Positions 1-6,385 of a stretch of 13,363 bases of DNA are shown here, piece by piece. The notes under the pieces are model-generated. The model ran no database searches. It worked only from the letters and a program-made list of their open reading frames with translations, and was not told the origin of the DNA. How positions within the stretch are numbered: the stretch's first letter is position 1; each line of letters opens with the position of its first letter. A program made the translations under genes and the position numbers. Source of the stretch: JASFHF01 sp050123335 (GTDB lineage Bacteria; Pseudomonadota; Gammaproteobacteria; UBA12402); NCBI GenBank assembly GCA_050123335.1, contig JASFHH010000047.1:1-13363 (forward strand). Direction: 5' to 3'.

Positions 1-174
1 GTAAGGCAAGGCAAAGGTAAAGGTAATGTGGAATATTGGGTTGCAGTAGTTAAGCCGGGACAAATGTTATTTGAAATTGCAGGTGTTCCTAAAGAGCTTG
101 CTTATAGAGCTTTCGAGTTAGCGGCAGCGAAATTGCCGGTGCAGGTGGTTTTTGAAGAACGAACGGTGATGTGA
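1..174 (+). CDS. rplP: 50S ribosomal protein L16, C-terminal part (5' end outside window)
   Basis: This is the last 57 codons of L16, a large-subunit protein that sits near the A-site tRNA and the peptidyl-transferase region. The frame starts at base 1 and reads GKGKGNVEYWV, then a PGQMLFEIAGVP stretch and ELAAAKLPVQ, all typical of the L16 C-terminal half. It ends in TVM and a TGA at 172-174. The next gene, rpmC, begins on the last base of this stop (TGATG), which suggests translational coupling. Position immediately before L29 matches the S10 operon order. The N-terminal part lies to the left of the window. Confidence 0.97.
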   Translation, partial: VRQGKGKGNVEYWVAVVKPGQMLFEIAGVPKELAYRAFELAAAKLPVQVVFEERTVM

Positions 175-380
175 TGAAATCAAGTGAATTAAGAGCAATG
201 ACAGCTACAGAATTAGAAAAAGAATTGCATGAATTGTTGCGTGAACAGTTTAATTTGCGCATGCAAAAAGGATCAGGGCAGTTAACACGTACACATTTAT
301 TGAAAAATGTGCGTTTGAATATTGCGAGGGTTAAAACTATTATAAGCGAAAAAGCGAAAGCAGAGGCAAAGCATGAATGA
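174..380 (+). CDS. rpmC: 50S ribosomal protein L29
   Basis: L29 is a small two-helix protein near the polypeptide exit tunnel of the large subunit. The 68 residues carry the family core LLREQFNLRMQ followed by SGQL, HLLKNVR and IARVKT, close to E. coli L29. I chose the ATG at 174 rather than the GTG at 171, because MKSSELRA aligns with the E. coli start and the ATG overlaps the rplP stop by one base. The C-terminus is Lys/Glu-rich and runs a few residues beyond the E. coli protein. Its last eight bases overlap the start of rpsQ. Confidence 0.96.
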   Translation: MKSSELRAMTATELEKELHELLREQFNLRMQKGSGQLTRTHLLKNVRLNIARVKTIISEKAKAEAKHE

Positions 381-633
381 TGCAGCTAAAAAAATTAGAA
401 CCGTAGTTGGTAAGGTGACTAGTAATAAGATGGATAAAACTATTGTGGTTGAAATTATTAGACGCGTACCACATAGAATTTATAAAAAAATTGTGAAAAG
501 AACCACAAAGATACATGCTCATGATGCGGATAATGTTTGTAATATTGGCGATGTTGTTAAAATTCAGGAAACGCGCCCATATTCAAAAACCAAAGCATGG
601 AAATTAATAGAAGTTGTTGAGAAGGTAAAATAG
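373..633 (+). CDS. rpsQ: 30S ribosomal protein S17
   Basis: S17 is a primary 16S rRNA-binding protein with an OB fold in the small-subunit body. The 86-residue product has the expected order: RTVVGKVTSNKMDKTIVVEI near the N-terminus, a basic Y-K-K-I-V-K-R-TTK-HAHD segment in the middle, and GDVVKIQETRPYSKTKAW near the C-terminus. Length is normal for the family. The ATG at 373 overlaps the end of rpmC by eight bases in another frame, so the two are probably coupled. rplN starts one base after the stop. Confidence 0.97.
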   Translation: MNDAAKKIRTVVGKVTSNKMDKTIVVEIIRRVPHRIYKKIVKRTTKIHAHDADNVCNIGDVVKIQETRPYSKTKAWKLIEVVEKVK

Positions 634-634
634 T

Positions 635-1000
635 ATGATTCAGATGCAATCAATGCTGGATGTTGCGGATAATAGTGGTGCACGTCGTGTGATGTGCATT
701 AAAGTACTTGGCGGTTCTCATCGTAGATATGCAGGTATTGGTGATATTATTAAAGTAACGGTGAAAGAAGCTTTACCAAGAAGCAAGGTAAAAAAAGGTG
801 ATGTATATTTTGCTGTTACTGTTAGAACTAAAAAAGGCGTACGTAGAAGTGATGGATCAATAATTAGATTTGATAGCAATGCTGCTGTTTTATTGAATCA
901 GCAAAAACAGCCAATTGGCACCAGAATATTTGGGCCGATTGCGCGGGAATTGCGTGATAAATTTATGAAAATTGTATCCCTTGCACCAGAGGTTTTATAA
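635..1000 (+). CDS. rplN: 50S ribosomal protein L14
   Basis: L14 is a beta-barrel protein at the subunit interface of the large subunit and contributes to intersubunit bridges. The 121-residue protein is nearly colinear with E. coli L14: MLDVADNSGARRVMCIKVLG, then GDIIKVTVKEA, VRTKKGVRR, IRFDSNAAVLLN, GTRIFGPIARELR and the terminal SLAPEVL. It is two residues shorter, with small gaps around the QQKQP loop and ELRDKFM. The ATG at 635 follows the rpsQ stop by one base, and rplX begins three bases after its own stop. Confidence 0.98.
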   Translation: MIQMQSMLDVADNSGARRVMCIKVLGGSHRRYAGIGDIIKVTVKEALPRSKVKKGDVYFAVTVRTKKGVRRSDGSIIRFDSNAAVLLNQQKQPIGTRIFGPIARELRDKFMKIVSLAPEVL

Positions 1001-1003
1001 GTT

Positions 1004-1354
1004 ATGTTAAATGCTAAATTAAAGATCAAACAAGGTGATGAAGTTATAATAATTGCCGGAAAAGATAAAGGTAAGCGTGGGACTGTTTTAAAAATCAGTC
1101 ATTGTATGCTTGGACGCAGTAAAGTTTTGGTTGAAGGGGTGAACATGATTAAAAAACATACGCGCCCTAACCCGCAAGCAAATCAGCCGGGCGGTATTAT
1201 TGATAAGGAAGCACTTATTAGCATATCTAATGTGATGTTATATAATCCCGTAACAAAGAAAGGTGATCGGGTTGGTTTTCGTACTTTAGAAAATGGCAAA
1301 AAAGCACGTTATTTTAAGTCTACTGGCGATCTTGTAAGTAGTGATGAGGGTTAA
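1004..1354 (+). CDS. rplX: 50S ribosomal protein L24
   Basis: L24 is an assembly initiator that binds the 5' domain of 23S rRNA and lies near the tunnel exit. The 116-residue protein has the KOW motif early (KQGDEVIIIAGKDKGKRGTV) followed by VLVEGVNMIKKHTRPN and the GGIIDKEA segment. It is about a dozen residues longer than E. coli L24, mostly a polar C-terminal tail ending SSDEG. The start at 1004 sits three bases after the rplN stop. In E. coli the S8 repressor site lies near the following rplX/rplE junction; I could not recognise that structure here. Confidence 0.96.
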   Translation: MLNAKLKIKQGDEVIIIAGKDKGKRGTVLKISHCMLGRSKVLVEGVNMIKKHTRPNPQANQPGGIIDKEALISISNVMLYNPVTKKGDRVGFRTLENGKKARYFKSTGDLVSSDEG

Positions 1355-1362
1355 ATTGAATT

Positions 1363-1905
1363 ATGAGTAATACTTTTAAAACAATGTATAATGACGAAAT
1401 AACTAAGCAGTTGGCAAAAGAGTTTGGTTATAAAAACAAAATGCAGATACCTAAAGTCACTAAAATTACTTTAAATATGGGTTTAGGTGAAGCGGTTGCT
1501 AACAAAAAAATTATTGATGCCGCAATGTCTGATATGGCTGCTATTGCTGGACAAAACCCGGTAAAAACTTATGCGCGTAAATCTATTGCTGGATTTAAAA
1601 TTAGAGATGGGTGGCCAATTGGCTGCAAAGTAGTATTACGACGTGATCGCATGTACAACTTTTTACAAAGATTAATTTGTATTGCGATTCCACGTATTCG
1701 TGATTTTCGGGGCTTTAGTGCAAAAGCTTTTGATGGCCGAGGAAATTATAATTTAGGTATCAGTGAACAAATTATTTTTCCAGAAATCGATTACGACAAA
1801 ATTGATGCAATTCGTGGTTTAGATATTGCAATTACTACGACCGCAAAAAGTGATGAAGAGGCTAGAGCATTATTAAGAGCATTTGGTTTTCCATTTAAGG
1901 AATAA
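1363..1905 (+). CDS. rplE: 50S ribosomal protein L5
   Basis: L5 binds 5S rRNA and forms part of the central protuberance, contacting the P-site tRNA. The 180-residue protein has the expected length and signatures: IPKVTKITLNMGLGEA, GQNPVKTYARKSIAGFKIRDG, the basic VVLRRDRMYNFLQRL segment, PRIRDFRGFSAKAFDGRGNY, and the C-terminal FPEIDYDKIDAIRGLDIAITT. The ATG at 1363 follows rplX by eight bases. rpsN starts five bases downstream, in the standard spc order. Confidence 0.98.
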   Translation: MSNTFKTMYNDEITKQLAKEFGYKNKMQIPKVTKITLNMGLGEAVANKKIIDAAMSDMAAIAGQNPVKTYARKSIAGFKIRDGWPIGCKVVLRRDRMYNFLQRLICIAIPRIRDFRGFSAKAFDGRGNYNLGISEQIIFPEIDYDKIDAIRGLDIAITTTAKSDEEARALLRAFGFPFKE

Positions 1906-1910
1906 ATAGT

Positions 1911-2216
1911 ATGGCAAAAACTTCGGTAATTGAACGCAACAAAAAACGACAAAGAATGGAAACAAAGTATCGTGCAAAGAAAGATGCATTGAAAGAAGCG
2001 CGCAAGGTTGCTTATAAAAAAGGCGAAATTCCTTGGGAAATTCAGATGAAATTGCAAAATTTACCGAGAAATGCTCATCGAACTCGGTTATGCAAACGCT
2101 GTCGGTTGTGCGGCCGTCCTCGGGGAGTATACAAAAAATTTGGTATGTGTCGCTCATGTTTACGCAAGTTTGCGATGATGGGATATATGCCTGGTTTAGA
2201 AAAAGCAAGTTGGTAG
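1911..2216 (+). CDS. rpsN: 30S ribosomal protein S14, long form with intact zinc-binding cysteines
   Basis: S14 binds the head of the 30S subunit near the A site. At 101 residues this is the long type usual in proteobacteria, with a basic helical N-terminal half (KKRQRMETKYRAKKDALKEA) and a conserved GLEKASW end. Unusually, it keeps two CxxC pairs, C64-RL-C67 and C80-RS-C83, within CGRPRGVYKKFGMC. This is the spacing of the zinc ribbon in short S14 (TypeZ) proteins; an extra Cys is at 61. In E. coli S14 the equivalent sites are not cysteine. The start has AAATAGT before the ATG, and the gene sits between rplE and rpsH as expected. Confidence 0.97.
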   Translation: MAKTSVIERNKKRQRMETKYRAKKDALKEARKVAYKKGEIPWEIQMKLQNLPRNAHRTRLCKRCRLCGRPRGVYKKFGMCRSCLRKFAMMGYMPGLEKASW

Positions 2217-2229
2217 AGGTTGATAATAT

Positions 2230-2625
2230 ATGAGTATGCAAGATCCAATAGCGGATATGTTAACAAGAATTCGTAATAGTCAAATGGCAAATTTGGAACA
2301 GGTTAGAGTGCCTTCCTCTAAATTAAAGGCGGCTATCGCGCAGTTGTTACTAGATGAAGGTTATATTCTTAATTACTCGGTTGCTGATGAAAATGGCAAA
2401 CCAACATTAACTATTGTATTAAAGTATTTTAAAGGCAAACCAGTAATTAGCACGGTAAAACGTGTGAGCAGGCCTGGGTTGCGAGTTTATAAAAGTTGTC
2501 AAAAATTACCGAAAATCATGGGTGGTTTAGGCATAGCAATTGTTTCAACGTCAAAGGGATTAATGTCAGATCGCGCTGCGCGTGCTGCTGGTCTTGGCGG
2601 TGAAGTATTATGTTATGTTGAGTAA
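2230..2625 (+). CDS. rpsH: 30S ribosomal protein S8
   Basis: S8 binds helix 21 of 16S rRNA and, in E. coli, is the translational repressor of the spc operon. The 131-residue protein opens with MSMQDPIADMLTRIRN, almost identical to E. coli, then PSSKLKAAIAQLLLDEGY, a YFKGKPVI strand, VKRVSRPGLRVYKS and the signature GLGIAIVSTSKGLMSDRAAR, ending GGEVLCYVE. Length is normal. The ATG at 2230 is preceded by AGAGGTTGATAAT, giving a usable Shine-Dalgarno sequence. rplF follows after eleven bases. Confidence 0.98.
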   Translation: MSMQDPIADMLTRIRNSQMANLEQVRVPSSKLKAAIAQLLLDEGYILNYSVADENGKPTLTIVLKYFKGKPVISTVKRVSRPGLRVYKSCQKLPKIMGGLGIAIVSTSKGLMSDRAARAAGLGGEVLCYVE

Positions 2626-2636
2626 GGGGAAGATGC

Positions 2637-3191
2637 ATGTCGCGAATTTCAAAGAAGCCAATTTTAATACCTAAAGGTGTTGAAGTAAAAATAAATGGTC
2701 AGCAAATTAATGCTAAAGGACCAAAAGGTTTGCTGAGTTATCAAGTGCATGAATTGGTTTCAGTGGAAATGAAAGATGATGCTTTACAAATAGCAAAGAA
2801 AAAAATTGAAGATGGTCAGTTGGTTGATCCAAAATTTTTGGAATCCATATTAGGAACTACTAGATCCAATCTTAATAATGTTGTGGTTGGTGTAGATAAA
2901 GGTTGGGAGCGTAAATTGTTATTGGTTGGTGTTGGATATCGCGCACAAGTACAGGGTAAGAAAATTAATTTGAGTTTAGGTTTTTCTCATCCGGTAGATT
3001 ACCAAATTCCGGAAGGTATTGAGATAGAAACTCCTAGCCAAACAGAAATGATTATTAAAGGTGCTGATAAACAGTTAGTTGGGCAAGTTGCTGCAAACAT
3101 TCGTGCGATTCGTCCAGTTGAACCTTATAAAGGTAAAGGTGTTCGTTATAGTGACGAACGAGTTGTTCTTAAGGAAACTAAGAAGAAGTAA
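2637..3191 (+). CDS. rplF: 50S ribosomal protein L6
   Basis: L6 lies near the sarcin-ricin loop and the factor-binding site of the large subunit. The 184-residue product starts MSRISKKPI and shows the duplicated L6 fold: GVEVKINGQQINAKGPKG in the first half, and LLLVGVGYRAQVQGKKINLSLGFSHPVDY plus EIETPSQTEMIIKGADKQLVGQVAANIRAIRPVEPYKGKGVRY across the second (the latter is the family signature). The AAGGGGAAG at 2624-2632 is a strong Shine-Dalgarno sequence and fixes the ATG at 2637 rather than the out-of-frame ATG at 2633. A Lys-rich tail is also seen in E. coli. Confidence 0.98.
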   Translation: MSRISKKPILIPKGVEVKINGQQINAKGPKGLLSYQVHELVSVEMKDDALQIAKKKIEDGQLVDPKFLESILGTTRSNLNNVVVGVDKGWERKLLLVGVGYRAQVQGKKINLSLGFSHPVDYQIPEGIEIETPSQTEMIIKGADKQLVGQVAANIRAIRPVEPYKGKGVRYSDERVVLKETKKK

Positions 3192-3200
3192 GGCTAGATA

Positions 3201-3554
3201 ATGAATATTAAACAAGCAGCAAGATTGAGACGCGCAAAAAAGTGTCGCGGTAGAATTAAACGACAGTGTATAACTAAACTGTGTGTACATCGTACCCCGC
3301 AACATATTTACGCGCAAATCGTTTCACCAGAAGGTAAAGTGTTGGTAAATGCTGCTTCGGTAGAAAAAGCATTTAAACAAAAGCATGCTAATACTGGTAA
3401 TGTTGCTGCGGCGGCAGAAATCGGAAAATTAATTGCAGAGCGTGCTAAAGCTCATGATATTGTAAAAGTGGCATTTGATCGTTCCGGGTTTAAATATCAT
3501 GGAAGAATTAAAGCACTGGCTGATGCTGCAAGAGAAGGCGGATTAGAGTTCTAG
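3201..3554 (+). CDS. rplR: 50S ribosomal protein L18
   Basis: L18 binds 5S rRNA together with L5 and helps place it in the central protuberance. The 117-residue protein has the basic N-terminal region RLRRAKKCRGRIKRQ, then LCVHRTPQHIYAQIVSPEGKVLVNAAS. The C-terminal half contains NTGNVAAAAEIGKLIAERA and VAFDRSGFKYHGRIKALADAAREGGLEF, nearly the same as E. coli L18. Length and ending are normal. The ATG at 3201 lies nine bases after rplF, and rpsE follows in standard order. Confidence 0.98.
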   Translation: MNIKQAARLRRAKKCRGRIKRQCITKLCVHRTPQHIYAQIVSPEGKVLVNAASVEKAFKQKHANTGNVAAAAEIGKLIAERAKAHDIVKVAFDRSGFKYHGRIKALADAAREGGLEF

Positions 3555-3570
3555 TAACAAAGAGGTTTTT

Positions 3571-4131
3571 ATGGCAAATAACAATCCTGCGCAACAAGTT
3601 GAACAACAAGTTACAGCTCAAGAAGCTTTTGATAGTCGCGTTGTAGAAATAAGGCGTACTACTAAAGTTAGAGAAGGTGGGCGTGATTTTAGTTTTGCGG
3701 CGTTAGTTGTTGTCGGTGATGGTCGTGGACGAGTTGGTTATGGTAGAGGTAAAGCGAAAGAAGTGGTATTAGCAGTACAAAAGGCAACTGATAGCGCAAG
3801 GCGTAATATGTATAAGATTAAGTTACGTGAAGGTTCACTGCAATATGGAATTAAAGCGCGTTATGGCTCAACACGGGTAATCATGAAACCAGGAGCAAAA
3901 GGTACTGGTATTATTGCGGGCGGTGCTATGCGACCAGTGTTTGAGGTTTTAGGAGTAGAAAATGTTATTGCAAAATGTATTAATTCTACCAATCCAACAA
4001 ATGTAGTAAGAACTACAATAAGAGCATTGGTAGAAATGGTAACTCCATCAATGGCTGCTGAAAAACGTGGAAAATCAATTAAAGCAATTTTGGCTAAACC
4101 AAAAAAAGAAGAAGTTATAGCTGAAACATGA
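3571..4131 (+). CDS. rpsE: 30S ribosomal protein S5
   Basis: S5 sits at the mRNA entry side of the small subunit and affects decoding fidelity and helicase activity. The 186-residue protein has a Gln-rich N-terminus (NNNPAQQVEQQVTAQEA) and the conserved double-stranded RNA-binding-like domain with FSFAALVVVGDGRGRVGYGRGKAKEV. The C-terminal domain has TGIIAGGAMRPVFEVLGVENVIAKCINSTNPTNVVR and AEKRGKSIKAIL. It is about 19 residues longer than E. coli S5, from extra residues at both ends. AAAGAGGTTTTT before the ATG at 3571 provides a clear ribosome binding site. A palindromic element begins eight bases after the stop. Confidence 0.97.
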   Translation: MANNNPAQQVEQQVTAQEAFDSRVVEIRRTTKVREGGRDFSFAALVVVGDGRGRVGYGRGKAKEVVLAVQKATDSARRNMYKIKLREGSLQYGIKARYGSTRVIMKPGAKGTGIIAGGAMRPVFEVLGVENVIAKCINSTNPTNVVRTTIRALVEMVTPSMAAEKRGKSIKAILAKPKKEEVIAET

Positions 4132-4139
4132 ATATAGTT

Positions 4140-4231
4140 GTCATCCCGGACCCAGCTTGTTGATCCGGGATCCAGATGTAGCTATCAGACAGCCTGGATC
4201 CCGCGATCAACTGACAGGGTCGCGGGATGAC
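4140..4231. repeat. GC-rich two-hairpin palindromic element between rpsE and rpmD
   Basis: A left arm (4140-4175) and a right arm (4194-4231) are near inverted copies of each other: both begin GTCATCCCG on their own strand and end GATCCAG. Each arm also folds on itself. ATCCCGGA at 4143-4150 pairs perfectly with TCCGGGAT at 4164-4171, and ATCCCGCGA at 4198-4206 pairs perfectly with TCGCGGGAT at 4220-4228, each with a 13-base loop. The element is far richer in GC than the flanking genes. It resembles the short palindromic repeats dispersed in genomes of Rickettsia, Wolbachia and related host-associated bacteria. In mRNA it would form two strong hairpins, or one long stem, just upstream of rpmD. 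There is no other copy in this window. Confidence 0.85.
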
Positions 4232-4252
4232 GTGGGAAAAAGAGAAAAACTT

Positions 4253-4441
4253 ATGGCAGAGAAAAAGAAATTAAAAGTTACTTTGAAAAAAAGCAAATAT
4301 GGGCGCATTAAAGGCCATCTTGAATGTATCCACGGTCTTGGTTTGCGCAAAATTGGTCATGTAGTTATGGTCGAAGATACTCCAAGTATCCGTGGCATGA
4401 TTAATAAAGTGCAATATTTGCTAGAGGTTGAGGAAATATAA
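4253..4441 (+). CDS. rpmD: 50S ribosomal protein L30
   Basis: L30 is a small alpha/beta protein of the large subunit. From the ATG at 4253 the product is 62 residues, normal for the family, and carries LKVTLKKSKYGR, then HLECIHGLGLRKIGHVV and DTPSIRGMINKVQYLL, which is the L30 signature. The reading frame stays open upstream through the palindromic element to a TTG at 4157. That would add 32 residues encoded by the repeat, which are foreign to L30, so I take the ATG. A purine-rich GGGAAAAAGAGAAAA lies between the element and the start. rplO follows after two bases. Confidence 0.96.
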   Translation: MAEKKKLKVTLKKSKYGRIKGHLECIHGLGLRKIGHVVMVEDTPSIRGMINKVQYLLEVEEI

Positions 4442-4443
4442 TT

Positions 4444-4875
4444 ATGCAATTGAATACATTACAACCAGCTATAGGCTCAAAACAAAAAAGTAAACGCGTA
4501 GGTCGAGGTATTGGTAGTGGTAAAGGCAAGACTTGTGGTCGTGGTCATAAGGGTCAAACGTCCCGTGCCGGTGGTTACCATAAAGTTGGTTTTGAAGGCG
4601 GACAAATGCCTTTGCAAAGAAGATTGCCTAAATTTGGTTTTCGTTCCAGAAAAGCTAAACATACTGAGCAAATTCGATTAACTGAACTAGCTCGGTTAGA
4701 TACAGAAGTAATTACGATGGAAGTATTACGTTCTAAAAATTTAATCGCGCCATTTACTAAAGTGGTTAAGATTTTTAAAGATAATACTATAGACAAGAAA
4801 TTAGTGTTACAAGGTTTACGGGTAAGTGCTGGTGCAAAAGCTGCGATTGAGAAAGTGGGTGGAAAAGTAGAGTAA
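4444..4875 (+). CDS. rplO: 50S ribosomal protein L15
   Basis: L15 is a late-assembly 23S rRNA-binding protein with a long basic extension reaching into the subunit. The 143-residue protein begins MQLNTLQPAIGSK and has the Gly/Lys-rich arm VGRGIGSGKGKTCGRGHKGQ, the signature GFEGGQMPLQRRLPKFGFRSR, and a globular C-terminal part ending in LRVSAGAKAAIEKVGGKVE. Length is normal. Its TAA shares a base with the secY ATG (TAATG), so translation of SecY is probably coupled to it, as expected for the spc operon. Confidence 0.98.
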   Translation: MQLNTLQPAIGSKQKSKRVGRGIGSGKGKTCGRGHKGQTSRAGGYHKVGFEGGQMPLQRRLPKFGFRSRKAKHTEQIRLTELARLDTEVITMEVLRSKNLIAPFTKVVKIFKDNTIDKKLVLQGLRVSAGAKAAIEKVGGKVE

Positions 4876-6188
4876 TGGCAAAAAAAGACAAAACACAAAA
4901 ATTATCACAAGGAGGATTAACCGAACTAAAGCAGCGGTTAATTTTTCTTTTGGTGGTGATAATTATTTTCCGCATTGGTGCGCATGTGCCGGTTCCCGGT
5001 TTAGATCCAGTGAAACTTGCACAATTATTTAGTTCGCAGCAAAGCGGAATAATTGGAATGTTTAATATGTTTTCTGGTGGTGCATTGGCACGTTTTACCG
5101 TGTTTGCATTGGGAATTATGCCTTACATTTCTGCTTCGATTATTTTGCAGTTATTTACTTTAGTTTCACCTAAATTAAAAGAACTACAACAAGAAGGTGA
5201 AGCAGGGCAGCGCAAAATTAATGAATATACACGTTATGGAACGTTGTTTTTAGCTTGTTTTCAAGCAATTGGTATTTCTAAAATGTTAGTTAGCCAGGGG
5301 ATTGTATTAATTCCAGGTATTTCATTTTATTTTATTGCTACAATTACTTTGGTAACTGGAACAATGTTTTTGATGTGGTTGGGTGAACAAGCTACAGAAA
5401 AGGGTATTGGCAATGGTATTTCGATGATTATCTTTGCTGGTATTGTGGCTGGTTTACCAAGTGCGATTGCGCGTACTTTACACCGAGTTTGGCTGGGGCA
5501 AACTCAAGGTATTACAGTGTTGTTGATTGCTGCAGTGGTATTGTTGGTAACAGCATTTGTAGTATTTGTTGAAAGCGGTTTAAGAAAGATCACGGTAAAT
5601 TATGCTCAGCGTCAACAAGGCAGAAAAATTTATGCGGCACAAAAATCAAGTTTACCATTAAAAATTAATATGGCTGGAGTGATTCCGCCGATTTTTGCTA
5701 GCAGTATTCTGTTGTTTCCGGCGAGTCTTGCGCGTTGGTTTGGCCATGGTACATTTCTAAGTAGACTAGGTTTGGAATTACAACAGGGGGCTTTGCATAT
5801 TTTTCTGTATACAATTGCAATAGTATTTTTCTGTTTCTTTTATACAGCTTTGGTTTTTAATCCAAAAGATACAGCAGACAACCTCAAAAAATCTGGGGCA
5901 TTTATTCCTGGGATTAGACCTGGAGATCAAACGGCAAAATATATTGAAACGGTGATGGATCGTTTGACCTTGGTTGCTGCGGTTTATGTTACTTTGGTGT
6001 GTTTATTACCGCAATTTATGCAAACTTTATGGAATGTTCCTTTTTATTTTGGTGGAACCTCGTTAATGATTATTGTAGTAGTCATTATGGATTTTATTTC
6101 ACAAATTCAGGCGCATTTGATGTCGCATCAATATGAGTCATTAATGAGAAAAGCAAATTTGAAAGGTGGTATGGGATTGCTACGGTAG
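4875..6188 (+). CDS. secY: Preprotein translocase subunit SecY
   Basis: SecY is the ten-helix inner-membrane channel of the Sec translocon, working with SecE, SecG and the motor SecA. The 437-residue protein matches E. coli SecY throughout. The first membrane helix covers about 21-40, and the plug and second helix about 63-90 (FSGGALARFTVFALGIMPYI). The long cytoplasmic loop has VNYAQRQQGRKIYAAQ at 241-256, followed by LPLKINMAGVIPPIFASS. The KKSGAFIPGIRPGDQTAKYI loop is at 338-357, where R348 corresponds to the E. coli Arg essential for SecA-dependent transport. The start overlaps the rplO stop by one base. Nothing is truncated. Confidence 0.98.
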   Translation: MAKKDKTQKLSQGGLTELKQRLIFLLVVIIIFRIGAHVPVPGLDPVKLAQLFSSQQSGIIGMFNMFSGGALARFTVFALGIMPYISASIILQLFTLVSPKLKELQQEGEAGQRKINEYTRYGTLFLACFQAIGISKMLVSQGIVLIPGISFYFIATITLVTGTMFLMWLGEQATEKGIGNGISMIIFAGIVAGLPSAIARTLHRVWLGQTQGITVLLIAAVVLLVTAFVVFVESGLRKITVNYAQRQQGRKIYAAQKSSLPLKINMAGVIPPIFASSILLFPASLARWFGHGTFLSRLGLELQQGALHIFLYTIAIVFFCFFYTALVFNPKDTADNLKKSGAFIPGIRPGDQTAKYIETVMDRLTLVAAVYVTLVCLLPQFMQTLWNVPFYFGGTSLMIIVVVIMDFISQIQAHLMSHQYESLMRKANLKGGMGLLR

Positions 6189-6211
6189 GTTTAGATTTTA
6201 TAGGGTGAATT

Positions 6212-6325
6212 ATGAAGGTTAGAGCATCGGTGAAAAAAATGTGTAGGAATTGCAAGATTATTCGACGCCGTGGGCGCGTTTGGGTGATTTGTACGAATCC
6301 TAAGCATAAACAGAGACAGGGGTAG
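6212..6325 (+). CDS. rpmJ: 50S ribosomal protein L36
   Basis: This 37-residue gene was found by reading the gap between secY and rpsM. The product starts MKVRASVKKMCRNCKIIRRR and ends NPKHKQRQG, the standard L36 sequence. C11, C14, C27 and H32 form the CCCH zinc ribbon of the zinc-binding form, and the length matches the usual 37-38 residues. L36 binds 23S rRNA in the large subunit. TAGGGTGAATT precedes the ATG and offers a ribosome binding site. Placement directly after secY is typical of bacteria. Confidence 0.97.
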   Translation: MKVRASVKKMCRNCKIIRRRGRVWVICTNPKHKQRQG

Positions 6326-6333
6326 TTAAAAAC

Positions 6334-6362
6334 TGGACACTTTTAGCCAGATGGGTTATTCT
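6334..6362 (+). promoter_or_regulatory. Candidate alpha-operon promoter
   Basis: TGGACA at 6334-6339 matches five of six bases of the sigma-70 -35 consensus. After a 17-base spacer, TATTCT at 6357-6362 matches four of six of the -10 consensus. It lies between rpmJ and rpsM, where the alpha operon promoter sits in E. coli. Initiation near 6369 would leave a leader of about 17 bases. A hairpin (GCCAGA 6346-6351, TCTGGC 6360-6365, 8-base loop) overlaps the -10 region. This is a sequence match only; read-through from the spc genes is equally possible. Confidence 0.4.
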
Positions 6363-6385
6363 GGCGTACTTTTGGGAGATAGTGA

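Noticed and set aside
1355..1380. S8 translational operator at the rplX/rplE junction
   Set aside because: Expected from E. coli, but I could not recognise the helix-21-like structure in the sequence.
1791..2290. Overlapping minus-strand open frames opposite rplE/rpsN, and similar ones opposite rpoA, rplQ and rpsK
   Set aside because: They are shadows of strongly conserved ribosomal genes, with no family resemblance and no ribosome binding sites I could support.
4157..4441. 94-residue version of L30 starting at TTG 4157
   Set aside because: The added 32 residues come from the palindromic element and have no L30 similarity; the ATG at 4253 gives a normal 62-residue L30.
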